A DNA stretch of 7,849 nt from Anaerolineae bacterium (lineage in GTDB: Bacteria; Chloroflexota; Anaerolineae; 4572-78; NAK82): the NCBI GenBank assembly GCA_030597485.1, contig JAUVRU010000067.1, positions 1-7,849 on the forward strand. Direction: 5' to 3'. Below are positions 1-5,008 of the stretch, piece by piece. A model generated the notes under the pieces. The model saw only the letters and a program-made list of their open reading frames with translations, was not told where the DNA came from and searched no databases. Position numbers and translations under genes: made by a program. The first letter of the stretch is position 1. Each line of letters begins with the position of its first letter.

Positions 1-681
1 CACGACATCCGCGACCATGCGCCCGGCCGTCACCGCGTGACCGACGATACGCCCTACGCCGGGGGTGGCGGCATGGTTATGAAACCGGAGCCCATCTGGA
101 ACGCGGTGGAGAGCGTGCTGGGATTTGACCCGGCTGGGCGATCTGATGCCCCGCCGATTGTTCTGCTCACGCCGCAGGGACGTCTTTTGAATCAGTCGGT
201 CGCTCGCGAGCTGACTGCCCACCCTCGCCTCCTGCTCATCTGTGGCCGGTACGAAGGTGTTGACGAGCGTGTCCGTCGCTATCTGGTCACCGACGAAATC
301 TCGATTGGCGATTATGTGCTTTCAGGAGGCGAGATCCCGGCAATGGTTTTGGTGGATGCTGTTGTTCGCTTGCTGCCCGGCGTGTTGGGCGATCCTGGTG
401 CCACAGCAGATGATTCCCACGCCACCGGGTTGCTGGAGTACCCTCACTACACCCGCCCGGCGGTCTACCGGGGGCACGAAGTCCCCGAGACCTTGTTGTC
501 TGGCCATCATGCCCAAATCGAACGCTGGCGACGGCAGGCGGCATTGCGCCGCACTCGGGACCGCAGGCCCGACTTGTTGGACCACGCCTCCCTGACACAG
601 GCCGACCGCGAGTTTCTGGCTCAATTGAACGCTCGGGATGGGATTGAAACGCCCACGGTCCCCCTGGTTGATGACAAATGA
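1..681 (+). CDS. trmD: tRNA (guanine-N1)-methyltransferase, 5' end missing
   Basis: TrmD methylates N1 of G37, next to the anticodon, using S-adenosylmethionine; this prevents +1 frameshifting. The reading frame is open from base 1 ([12 protein letters not shown]...), so the gene begins upstream of the window and the first GTG at 37 is internal. The visible 226 residues carry family hallmarks: [14 protein letters not shown] near the start, [12 protein letters not shown] (visible residues 80-91) and [11 protein letters not shown] (101-111) of the trefoil-knot SAM site, and [17 protein letters not shown], which holds the catalytic Asp region and the tRNA-binding linker. It ends in TGA at 679-681. 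It precedes rplS and rnhB, the usual order in many bacteria, where rpsP and rimM lie further upstream. Identification is secure; only the N-terminal part is unseen. Confidence 0.97.
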   Translation, partial: HDIRDHAPGRHRVTDDTPYAGGGGMVMKPEPIWNAVESVLGFDPAGRSDAPPIVLLTPQGRLLNQSVARELTAHPRLLLICGRYEGVDERVRRYLVTDEISIGDYVLSGGEIPAMVLVDAVVRLLPGVLGDPGATADDSHATGLLEYPHYTRPAVYRGHEVPETLLSGHHAQIERWRRQAALRRTRDRRPDLLDHASLTQADREFLAQLNARDGIETPTVPLVDDK

Positions 682-684
682 GAT

Positions 685-713
685 TTGCACGGTGTTGGCA
701 GCCATGGTACAAT
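685..713 (+). promoter_or_regulatory. possible internal promoter ahead of rplS
   Basis: In the 92-bp gap between trmD and rplS, TTGCAC (685-690) and TACAAT (708-713) are 17 bp apart. The -10 matches consensus at 5 of 6 bases, while the -35 keeps only TTG. A second -10-like TATACT lies at 749-754 without a good -35. This could give rplS-rnhB extra transcription, but it is weak and may be chance. Confidence 0.3.
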
Positions 714-773
714 CTTCGTTTGTGACCTCAACAAGGCCACACCAGTGTTATACTATCTTAAGGATGCAATGAA

Positions 774-1127
774 ATGGCAAATGCAGTCGAGCTTATGCAA
801 TCCATCGAGAATCTCAAGGAAGATGTGCCTCAGATGGCGCCTGGTGACAACGTGAAGGTTCACGTTCGGATCGTCGAAGGCGACCGGGAGCGATTGCAGG
901 TTTTTCAGGGGGTTGTCATCCGCAAGCGGGGATCGGGTGTCAATCAGTCATTCACGGTTCGCCGTATCGCCGCGCACGGCGTTGGCGTTGAGAGAACCTT
1001 CTTGCTTCACTCACCGCGTGTTGAGAAGGTCGAGGTGGTTTCCCATGCTCGCGTACGCCGCTCCAGGATATACTTCTTGCGTGATCGTCGTGGGAAAGCG
1101 GCGCGCCTCAAAGAACGTCGGAGCTAA
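774..1127 (+). CDS. rplS: 50S ribosomal protein L19
   Basis: This 117-aa protein has the usual length of bacterial L19, a large-subunit protein at the 30S-50S interface. Recognisable family segments are the N-terminal helix ([19 protein letters not shown]), the beta-core [34 protein letters not shown], and the basic tail [21 protein letters not shown]. The ATG at 774 is preceded by AAGGA (760-764) with a 9-nt spacer. The TAA stop at 1125-1127 shares its last A with the ATG of rnhB (TAATG), so translation of the two is probably coupled. It lies downstream of trmD, as expected. Nothing abnormal was seen. Confidence 0.98.
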   Translation: MANAVELMQSIENLKEDVPQMAPGDNVKVHVRIVEGDRERLQVFQGVVIRKRGSGVNQSFTVRRIAAHGVGVERTFLLHSPRVEKVEVVSHARVRRSRIYFLRDRRGKAARLKERRS

Positions 1128-1774
1128 TGCCGTCTGGCGCCAGCGCCATGGACGTTCCTACCCTTGATACTGAACTAGCTCTGCATTCGCAGGGCTATGA
1201 TTTTGTCGCCGGGCTGGATGAGGCCGGGCGAGGAGCATGGGCCGGACCGGTGGTGGCCGCCGCCGTCATATTGCCGCTGGATCGGCCCGATTTGGGCCTT
1301 GTTCTGCAGGACGTGCGTGACTCAAAACAGATCTCTCCCGCAAAGCGGGATGTCCTCTTCGGTATCATATTGCAGACAGCGTTGGATGTGGGCGTGGGCG
1401 TCAGCGCCCCCGGCGTCATCGACAGGGATGGCATTGTGCCTGCCACCCGTCGGGCAATGAAGAAGGCACTGACCCACCTCTCACTGCAACCCAGTTATCT
1501 CATCCTCGATTACATTCGACTGACCACACTCGCCTTGCCGCAGATGTCCTGTCCCAGAGCTGACTCCCAGTTCTTGTCAGTGGCAGCTGCCTCAATTATC
1601 GCCAAGGTCACTCGTGACCGGCTGATGATCCTGCTCGGTCAACGCTATCCGGGTTATGGGTTTGCTCGCCACAAGGGCTATGGCACCGCGGGTCATCGGG
1701 CTGCGCTGGTGTCCCTTGGCCCGGCTGCCATCCACCGAATGTCCTTTGCGCCGCTGCGCTGCTCGGGAACGTGA
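1127..1774 (+). CDS. rnhB: ribonuclease HII
   Basis: RNase HII cuts the RNA strand of RNA/DNA hybrids and starts removal of ribonucleotides misincorporated in DNA. At 215 aa it has family length. The catalytic acidic residues are visible: D31 and E32 in GLDEAGRG, D128 in LILDYI, and D164 in ASIIAKVTRDRLM. Further signatures are the DSKQIS segment (65-70) and HKGYGTAGH (182-190). The ATG at 1127 overlaps the rplS stop and has GGAG (1120-1123) just upstream; ATG 1148 is a possible later start that would drop seven poorly conserved residues. It ends in TGA 25 bp before the end of the opposite-strand nuclease gene, with no hairpin terminator visible in the gap. Confidence 0.96.
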   Translation: MPSGASAMDVPTLDTELALHSQGYDFVAGLDEAGRGAWAGPVVAAAVILPLDRPDLGLVLQDVRDSKQISPAKRDVLFGIILQTALDVGVGVSAPGVIDRDGIVPATRRAMKKALTHLSLQPSYLILDYIRLTTLALPQMSCPRADSQFLSVAAASIIAKVTRDRLMILLGQRYPGYGFARHKGYGTAGHRAALVSLGPAAIHRMSFAPLRCSGT

Positions 1775-1799
1775 CCTCGTTTGTGTCGTTGAGATGATC

Positions 1800-2351
1800 T
1801 CAGACGAGCGACTGATCACACCGCTGGCGGTATCCACATCCGGCACAGCGCTGTGGTTCGTCGTGGCTTCGGTGTACAGCGTGACGCTTCGCCTCCCGGC
1901 TATCTGCTCGCATGTTGCCCAGGACACGCAGCAATTCACCACGCAAGGCCTGCGTGTAGTCCACTCGGAAGACAGAATGAGGATAGCGAATCAGACCGTA
2001 CTGGGGGGCCTGGCCACTCATTTCTTCGGTCAGGAGGCAGTAGGCTGCCAGCTGAAGGACGTGCGAGGGATAGGGATCGGGAGGCGTAGTGCCTGACTTG
2101 ACCTCGACCGGGATGATTCCGGCGCGTGTCTCAACCAGGTAGTCTGGCTTACCGGTGAGCCCGTGGGTGGGGGAGAAGAGGGGTTTTTCAGGCGGGCGCC
2201 AGTTGCCGGTGTCAGCATAGACGATGCGCCCGGCCGGCAGTTGGGCGCTCCGTCGGCCGCGATTGGCCTGGCGCAATGCCAGCCAGCTTCCCGCCAGGAT
2301 AACGATGAACGCTGCAAGCAGCAGGATATCCAGGCCGGGCAATGGGCTCAC
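1800..2351 (-). CDS. Cas4/RecB-like PD-(D/E)XK nuclease, catalytic half, membrane-anchored
   Basis: This 183-aa protein has one N-terminal TM segment (about residues 8-25), then a basic stretch (RQANRGRR) that predicts a cytosolic C-terminus. The rest matches the Cas4/Dna2 branch of PD-(D/E)XK nucleases: motif II Asp (D70 in GKPDYLV), motif III ExK (E83 and K85 in PVEVKSG), QxxxY (Q100, Y104 in LQLAAY), and a C-terminal C-x2-C-x5-C cluster (C169, C172, C178) like the Cas4 iron-sulfur ligands. The first Cys and the motif I His normally in one chain are absent here but present in the 78-aa protein two genes upstream. GTG 2351 is chosen as start because it overlaps the transpeptidase TGA (GTGA); no Shine-Dalgarno is evident, consistent with coupling. 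The family call is strong by motifs. No CRISPR array or other cas gene is present, so a role in spacer acquisition is not implied. The substrate is unknown. Confidence 0.85.
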   Translation of the reverse strand: MSPLPGLDILLLAAFIVILAGSWLALRQANRGRRSAQLPAGRIVYADTGNWRPPEKPLFSPTHGLTGKPDYLVETRAGIIPVEVKSGTTPPDPYPSHVLQLAAYCLLTEEMSGQAPQYGLIRYPHSVFRVDYTQALRGELLRVLGNMRADSREAKRHAVHRSHDEPQRCAGCGYRQRCDQSLV

Positions 2352-3163
2352 AACGAGTCGTCGGCTGGGCCAATCACGCCCGACCAGGCCGTGATCTCGA
2401 TGGGCACTCCGACCGGACCCCACCTTGCCAGCCACTCGGCATCCTCTGGCGAAATGCGGATACAGCCCCGAGAGGCAGGCTCCACCCCCAAGGCGTCCAG
2501 GCGATCGTACACCTTCTCATCGCCATTGCGAGTGTAAGGTACACTGTGAATCAGGATGGATCCCTCTGTGCCGGGGAAGAGATACCATATGTAGTCGGCC
2601 CACAGGTTGGTGCCCCGAAAGGCTGCTTTTCCCCAGAATGGGCCGATCCTGCCGCTCCAGGGAGGGGTGAAGGCGTTTGCTACCGGTGCACCGGTGCTCA
2701 CCGGGATGGTGCGAATCCTGATGCCATCTTCATAGACGATCATCACTTGGTCATCCTGGTCCACCAGCACGAAACGTTCGGTTGGGGGAGGTGTCAGTCC
2801 CAATGACGCTGGAACGAATGGGGTGGGCGTGGGGAGCACGAGATCGGTTGCCATGGGTTCTCGGGTGACGACAGTCGTGGCCGTTGGCGATGGGGCCGCA
2901 CGCCGGGTAGCGGTCGGTGTGGGTGGCAACACGGGCTGTTGGCCCGAATCGGAAACGGCGGACGGCGTATCCGTTGCCTGGGGCTGAGAGGTGGTCGAGA
3001 CCGGAGTCGCTGGCCCATCGGATGCCTCTATCACCACCGGGCGATTGGTTATCCCTATCTGAGACAACTCATTGGTTGTCGATCCCAGATGAAGGCCAAA
3101 GACCCAGGCGGCGACAGCCAGCAGCACCAAGGCACCGATGATCGTCCGCCTCACGTTTCTCAC
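2348..3163 (-). CDS. membrane-anchored L,D-transpeptidase (YkuD domain)
   Basis: L,D-transpeptidases form 3-3 peptidoglycan cross-links or attach proteins to the wall through a catalytic Cys. This 271-aa protein has a TM anchor (about residues 7-25, after a basic MRNVRR start), a low-complexity linker rich in Thr, Pro, Ser and Ala (about 45-128), and a YkuD domain (about 130-259). The catalytic pair is visible: H206 in ILIHSVPY and C234 in SRGCIRIS. GTG 3163 was chosen because it overlaps the upstream TGA as GTGA, has GGGAG (3171-3175) 7 nt upstream, and starts directly at the signal anchor. The frame is open further upstream to 3352, but that part is antisense-free overlap with the neighbouring gene and looks noncoding. 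The enzyme should act outside the membrane, unlike its cytosolic nuclease neighbours. The family call is secure; the physiological substrate is not known. Confidence 0.92.
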   Translation of the reverse strand: MRNVRRTIIGALVLLAVAAWVFGLHLGSTTNELSQIGITNRPVVIEASDGPATPVSTTSQPQATDTPSAVSDSGQQPVLPPTPTATRRAAPSPTATTVVTREPMATDLVLPTPTPFVPASLGLTPPPTERFVLVDQDDQVMIVYEDGIRIRTIPVSTGAPVANAFTPPWSGRIGPFWGKAAFRGTNLWADYIWYLFPGTEGSILIHSVPYTRNGDEKVYDRLDALGVEPASRGCIRISPEDAEWLARWGPVGVPIEITAWSGVIGPADDSL

Positions 3164-3396
3164 GCCCTTACTCCCAGCCACCGACACAGAATCGATATCC
3201 CCAACAAGAAGCCCACCCCCAGCAGAACGTATCCAGCCTGTTGCCAACGCTGTGATGCGGATACAACTTCTCCATGCCGGGCGTGAACCTCGATACCGCC
3301 ACCCAGGGCAGTCTGATTGGCCGATTGATAACCGCGAACTGCCGCGTACCACCAGGCACGCCGACAGAATACGTACTGTACGATTTCACTGGCCAT
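3160..3396 (-). CDS. small membrane protein, N-terminal Cys/His half of a Cas4-like nuclease
   Basis: The 78-aa product begins MASEIVQYVFCRRAWWYAAV, closely resembling the Cas4 N-terminus (an EhxxYhFCxRxxxY pattern) in which the Cys (C11) is the first iron-sulfur ligand. It continues to GGGIEVHARHG, where H38 fits the motif I His of RecB/Cas4 nucleases, and ends with one TM segment (about 54-71). It lacks the Asp, ExK, QxxxY and Cys triplet, which the gene ending at 1800 supplies. Its TGA overlaps the GTG of the transpeptidase. The start is uncertain: ATG 3396 puts the protein start at the conserved segment, GTG 3402 adds two residues, and ATG 3483 adds 29 residues of no recognisable character. 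None has a strong Shine-Dalgarno. The pairing with the catalytic half is an inference from complementary motifs and operon position. Confidence 0.75.
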   Translation of the reverse strand: MASEIVQYVFCRRAWWYAAVRGYQSANQTALGGGIEVHARHGEVVSASQRWQQAGYVLLGVGFLLGISILCRWLGVRA

Positions 3397-3509
3397 GATC
3401 ACTCGGGATGCGGAACCACCCTTTCCACTCCCAGGTGATGTATGGCTCTCGTCCGACAAACCGAATCGGTCAGGTAGTATCATGCGTTGTGGGGGCTCTC
3501 TATCCCTGA

Positions 3510-4163
3510 CTAGTCCTCTGGCGATTCCTCGAGGATACCTGTTCCCTGGCTGAAAGCACGGAGAGCGCGTTTCATCTCTTCCTGGCGGACGGCAGTCGTC
3601 AGATCGCCCCGGGTGCGCTCCAACACACCACGCACCATATCCGTGTTGCGGCGCAGGCCACCGGTGATCGCATCCGGGAAGTCCACCGTGATCAACACGC
3701 TGTAGATGTCGTCCATAGCGACCAGCAGTCGCTCGCCGACAGCCACATCCCCCCTGCGCAGCCGATCAAGCAGGTAGCGGCGCAGCTCACCCACCGCTTC
3801 GGCCAGACCATTCAGGTAAGCCGATGATGTTACGTTGAGCTCTTGGGGAGTTGGCAAATCGTCATCGGTGACCAGCGCGTATGTGATGTGGGCCTCGCTC
3901 AGTTCTTTCAAGGCGTCTCGCGTGTAACCGGTGTGGTACAGCTCAGGATACGCGGCAATATCGGTCAGCATTTCAGCCACGGCGCCGCGTGCAGTCGCCA
4001 GAAGGTGCTGTGCCTCCTCCAAGTCATCCCGGTGGCTGGCCCGGATTGAATTGGCACAGTAGCGAATCACCTGCCGGGATCGGCGCAGCGTCTCATCCCG
4101 CACCGCACTCCGGGCTTCAAATTCCTCACAGGTGGCGTCAACGATGGACTGAAGATTGTCCAA
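3510..4163 (-). CDS. translin family protein (possible RNase)
   Basis: Translin/TRAX proteins are all-helical, bind single-stranded nucleic acid and form octameric shells; the eukaryotic translin-TRAX complex (C3PO) cleaves RNA. The 217-aa product shows the family pattern: RRSRQVIRYCANSIRASHR (28-45), the ALKELSEA segment (84-91), YLNGLAEAVGELRRYLLD (116-133), MDDIYSVL (150-157), and the diagnostic ITGGLRRNTDMVRGVLERTRGDLT (166-189). E87/E90 and D151/D152 sit where acidic metal ligands occur in catalytic TRAX-type members, so nuclease activity is possible; this is by pattern, not alignment. The start is TTG 4163, supported by AGGAG six nt upstream. It ends in TAG. It lies 113 bp upstream of the split-nuclease genes on the same strand with no clear terminator between, so co-transcription is likely. 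Homologues are sometimes mislabelled haloacid dehalogenase; no HAD motif is present. Confidence 0.88.
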   Translation of the reverse strand: MDNLQSIVDATCEEFEARSAVRDETLRRSRQVIRYCANSIRASHRDDLEEAQHLLATARGAVAEMLTDIAAYPELYHTGYTRDALKELSEAHITYALVTDDDLPTPQELNVTSSAYLNGLAEAVGELRRYLLDRLRRGDVAVGERLLVAMDDIYSVLITVDFPDAITGGLRRNTDMVRGVLERTRGDLTTAVRQEEMKRALRAFSQGTGILEESPED

Positions 4164-4169
4164 TACACA

Positions 4170-4174
4170 CTCCT
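4170..4174 (-). promoter_or_regulatory. Shine-Dalgarno fixing the TTG start of the translin gene
   Basis: On the minus strand AGGAG lies six nucleotides before TTG 4163. No ATG or GTG in a suitable position competes, and the protein from this TTG begins where family members begin, so the rare start codon is well supported. Confidence 0.7.
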
Positions 4175-4292
4175 GAATGACCGCATCCGTCTGGCAAACG
4201 GACTTCTCCTCAATCTTTCCGACAGCTATTTGGTAGAGGCAATGCTCTGCGTCACGCGCAAGACGCCACTACCTAGATGGTCTGAGGAAACC

Positions 4293-4325
4293 AGACTTCC
4301 GAAGCCCTGAAGACTTCGGAAGTCT
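4293..4325. repeat. perfect 12-bp inverted repeat, 9-nt loop
   Basis: AGACTTCCGAAG (4293-4304) pairs perfectly with CTTCGGAAGTCT (4314-4325) around a 9-nt loop. It lies in the 261-bp gap between ssb and the translin gene, about 100 nt beyond the ssb stop in the transcribed direction. On the minus strand it is followed by GGTTTCCTC, only modestly T-rich, so it could be a weak terminator for ssb, a processing or attenuation hairpin, or a protein site. An adjacent 5-bp stem (GTCTG 4280-4284 with CAGAC 4292-4296) could form as an alternative using part of the same arm. The rest of the gap shows no gene. Confidence 0.6.
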
Positions 4326-4424
4326 CCCCAATCCTTCGATGACACACACGCCGCTGCCCCCATAGGGCAACTCTCAGCTTGCACCAGACTGCACGAGACA
4401 ACAACGGGCTGTATGTCAGACGGG

Positions 4425-4850
4425 CTAGAACGGAATATCAGCCTCGTCCCCACCCGCTGGCGGTTCCTGCTGAGAAACGGACGGATCGCTGACGTCACCT
4501 TCACCACGACCGCCCAGGAACTGGATTCTCTCGATGGTCACCTCGTAGCGGGCTCCAGGGGTACCATCACTTCTGGTATAGGTTCTTGGCCCACCGGTGG
4601 CCGAATCGGGATTCAATCGACCCTCAATGAACACCTGCCGACCCTTCGTCAAGTACTGATTGACGGTCTCGGCCGTCTTGCGCCACGCGGTGCAGCGGAA
4701 CCAGACAGTCTCCTCTCCGGGTGTCCCATCCTTGTTGGTCCACTTGCGGTTGGTGGCCACCGATAAGTCGGTGACAGCAGTACCATCGGGGGTCTATCTC
4801 ATTTCCGGGTCACGACCAAGGTTGCCGCTGATAGTTACTTTATGGTACAT
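4425..4850 (-). pseudogene. ssb: single-stranded DNA-binding protein, frame interrupted by amber codon 19
   Basis: SSB coats single-stranded DNA during replication and repair and recruits partners through an acidic C-terminal tip. From ATG 4850 the frame reads MYHKVTISGNLGRDPEMR, then TAG at 4796-4794, then TPDGTAVTDLSVATNRKW and on to the tip DEADIPF and the final TAG. The rest is a typical OB fold (FRCTAWRKTAETVNQYLTKG) with a Gly-rich linker, 141 codons including the amber. Homologues read RYTPDG here, so TAG replaces Tyr, one base from TAC or TAT. A strong promoter, the Shine-Dalgarno GGAGGT and both ends are intact, so decay, if real, is recent. Restart at GTG 4760 would yield 111 aa lacking the first OB strand and is unlikely to fold normally. 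Alternatives are a base-call error, a true nonsense mutation backed by another ssb, or suppression. General TAG reassignment conflicts with the terminal TAG after DIPF. Confidence 0.85.
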
Positions 4851-4856
4851 TGCGAC

Positions 4857-4862
4857 ACCTCC
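4857..4862 (-). promoter_or_regulatory. strong Shine-Dalgarno of ssb
   Basis: GGAGGT on the minus strand stands 6 nt before ATG 4850, within a longer AAAGGGGAGGT. It establishes 4850 as the true ssb start, upstream of the amber codon, rather than the GTG at 4760 that begins the longest uninterrupted frame. Confidence 0.85.
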
Positions 4863-4897
4863 CCTTTCGATCAGTCTTGAGCCGCCGAATTACCAGG

Positions 4898-4926
4898 ATA
4901 TTACCCCACAAGGCCAGGGATGTCAA
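4898..4926 (-). promoter_or_regulatory. sigma70-type promoter for ssb
   Basis: On the minus strand a perfect -35 TTGACA (4926-4921) is followed after 17 bp by TAATAT (4903-4898), which keeps the important TA...T positions. Transcription would start near 4891 and give a leader of about 40 nt carrying the ssb Shine-Dalgarno. No operator or riboswitch-like fold was recognised. Confidence 0.6.
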
Positions 4927-4931
4927 CATAT

Positions 4932-4959
4932 TTGCCATAATGCTGGTATTGCATAGAAT
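4932..4959 (+). promoter_or_regulatory. sigma70-type promoter for serA
   Basis: TTGCCA (4932-4937) and TAGAAT (4954-4959) are 16 bp apart, each one base off consensus. The start would fall near 4966, leaving a leader of about 43 nt before ATG 5009. Its -35 lies only 5 bp from the -35 of the divergent ssb promoter, so the two could interfere or share a regulator. Confidence 0.55.
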
Positions 4960-5008
4960 GTGGCATGCGGCGAAGCCGGTATCGGGACCCGCTGTGGAGG
5001 CTTAATCA

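Noticed and set aside
2163..2806. Plus-strand reading frames across the nuclease/transpeptidase region
   Set aside because: They lie opposite genes with clear catalytic motifs and show low-complexity, family-less translations.
3164..3352. Longer N-terminus of the L,D-transpeptidase starting at 3352
   Set aside because: The extra 63 residues have no recognisable character, lie over the neighbouring gene in another frame, and would place the signal anchor internally; the GTGA-coupled GTG 3163 fits better.
1800..3396. Part of a CRISPR-Cas locus, because of Cas4 similarity
   Set aside because: No repeat-spacer array and no cas1, cas2 or effector gene is present in the window. Cas4-like nucleases also occur outside CRISPR systems.
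3397..3483. Longer start (ATG 3483) for the 78-aa Cas4-like half
   Set aside because: The added 29 residues resemble no part of the family and the ATG lacks a well-placed Shine-Dalgarno. It is not excluded, only less likely.
4187..4203. Small dyad TCCGT...ACGGA upstream of the translin gene as an operator
   Set aside because: Only 5-bp arms, no second copy and no convincing promoter beside it; too weak to list as a site.
4425..4760. A normal short ssb starting at GTG 4760
   Set aside because: It would lack the first OB-fold strand, and the sequence upstream in the same frame (MYHKVTISGNLGRDPEMR, then TPDGTAVTDLS) is clearly SSB with its own strong ribosome-binding site.
4425..4850. TAG reassigned to an amino acid genome-wide
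   Set aside because: ssb ends in TAG immediately after the DIPF tip, and translin (3512-3510) and serA (6599-6601) also end in TAG at family-typical C-termini. Reading TAG as sense would spoil the SSB tip.
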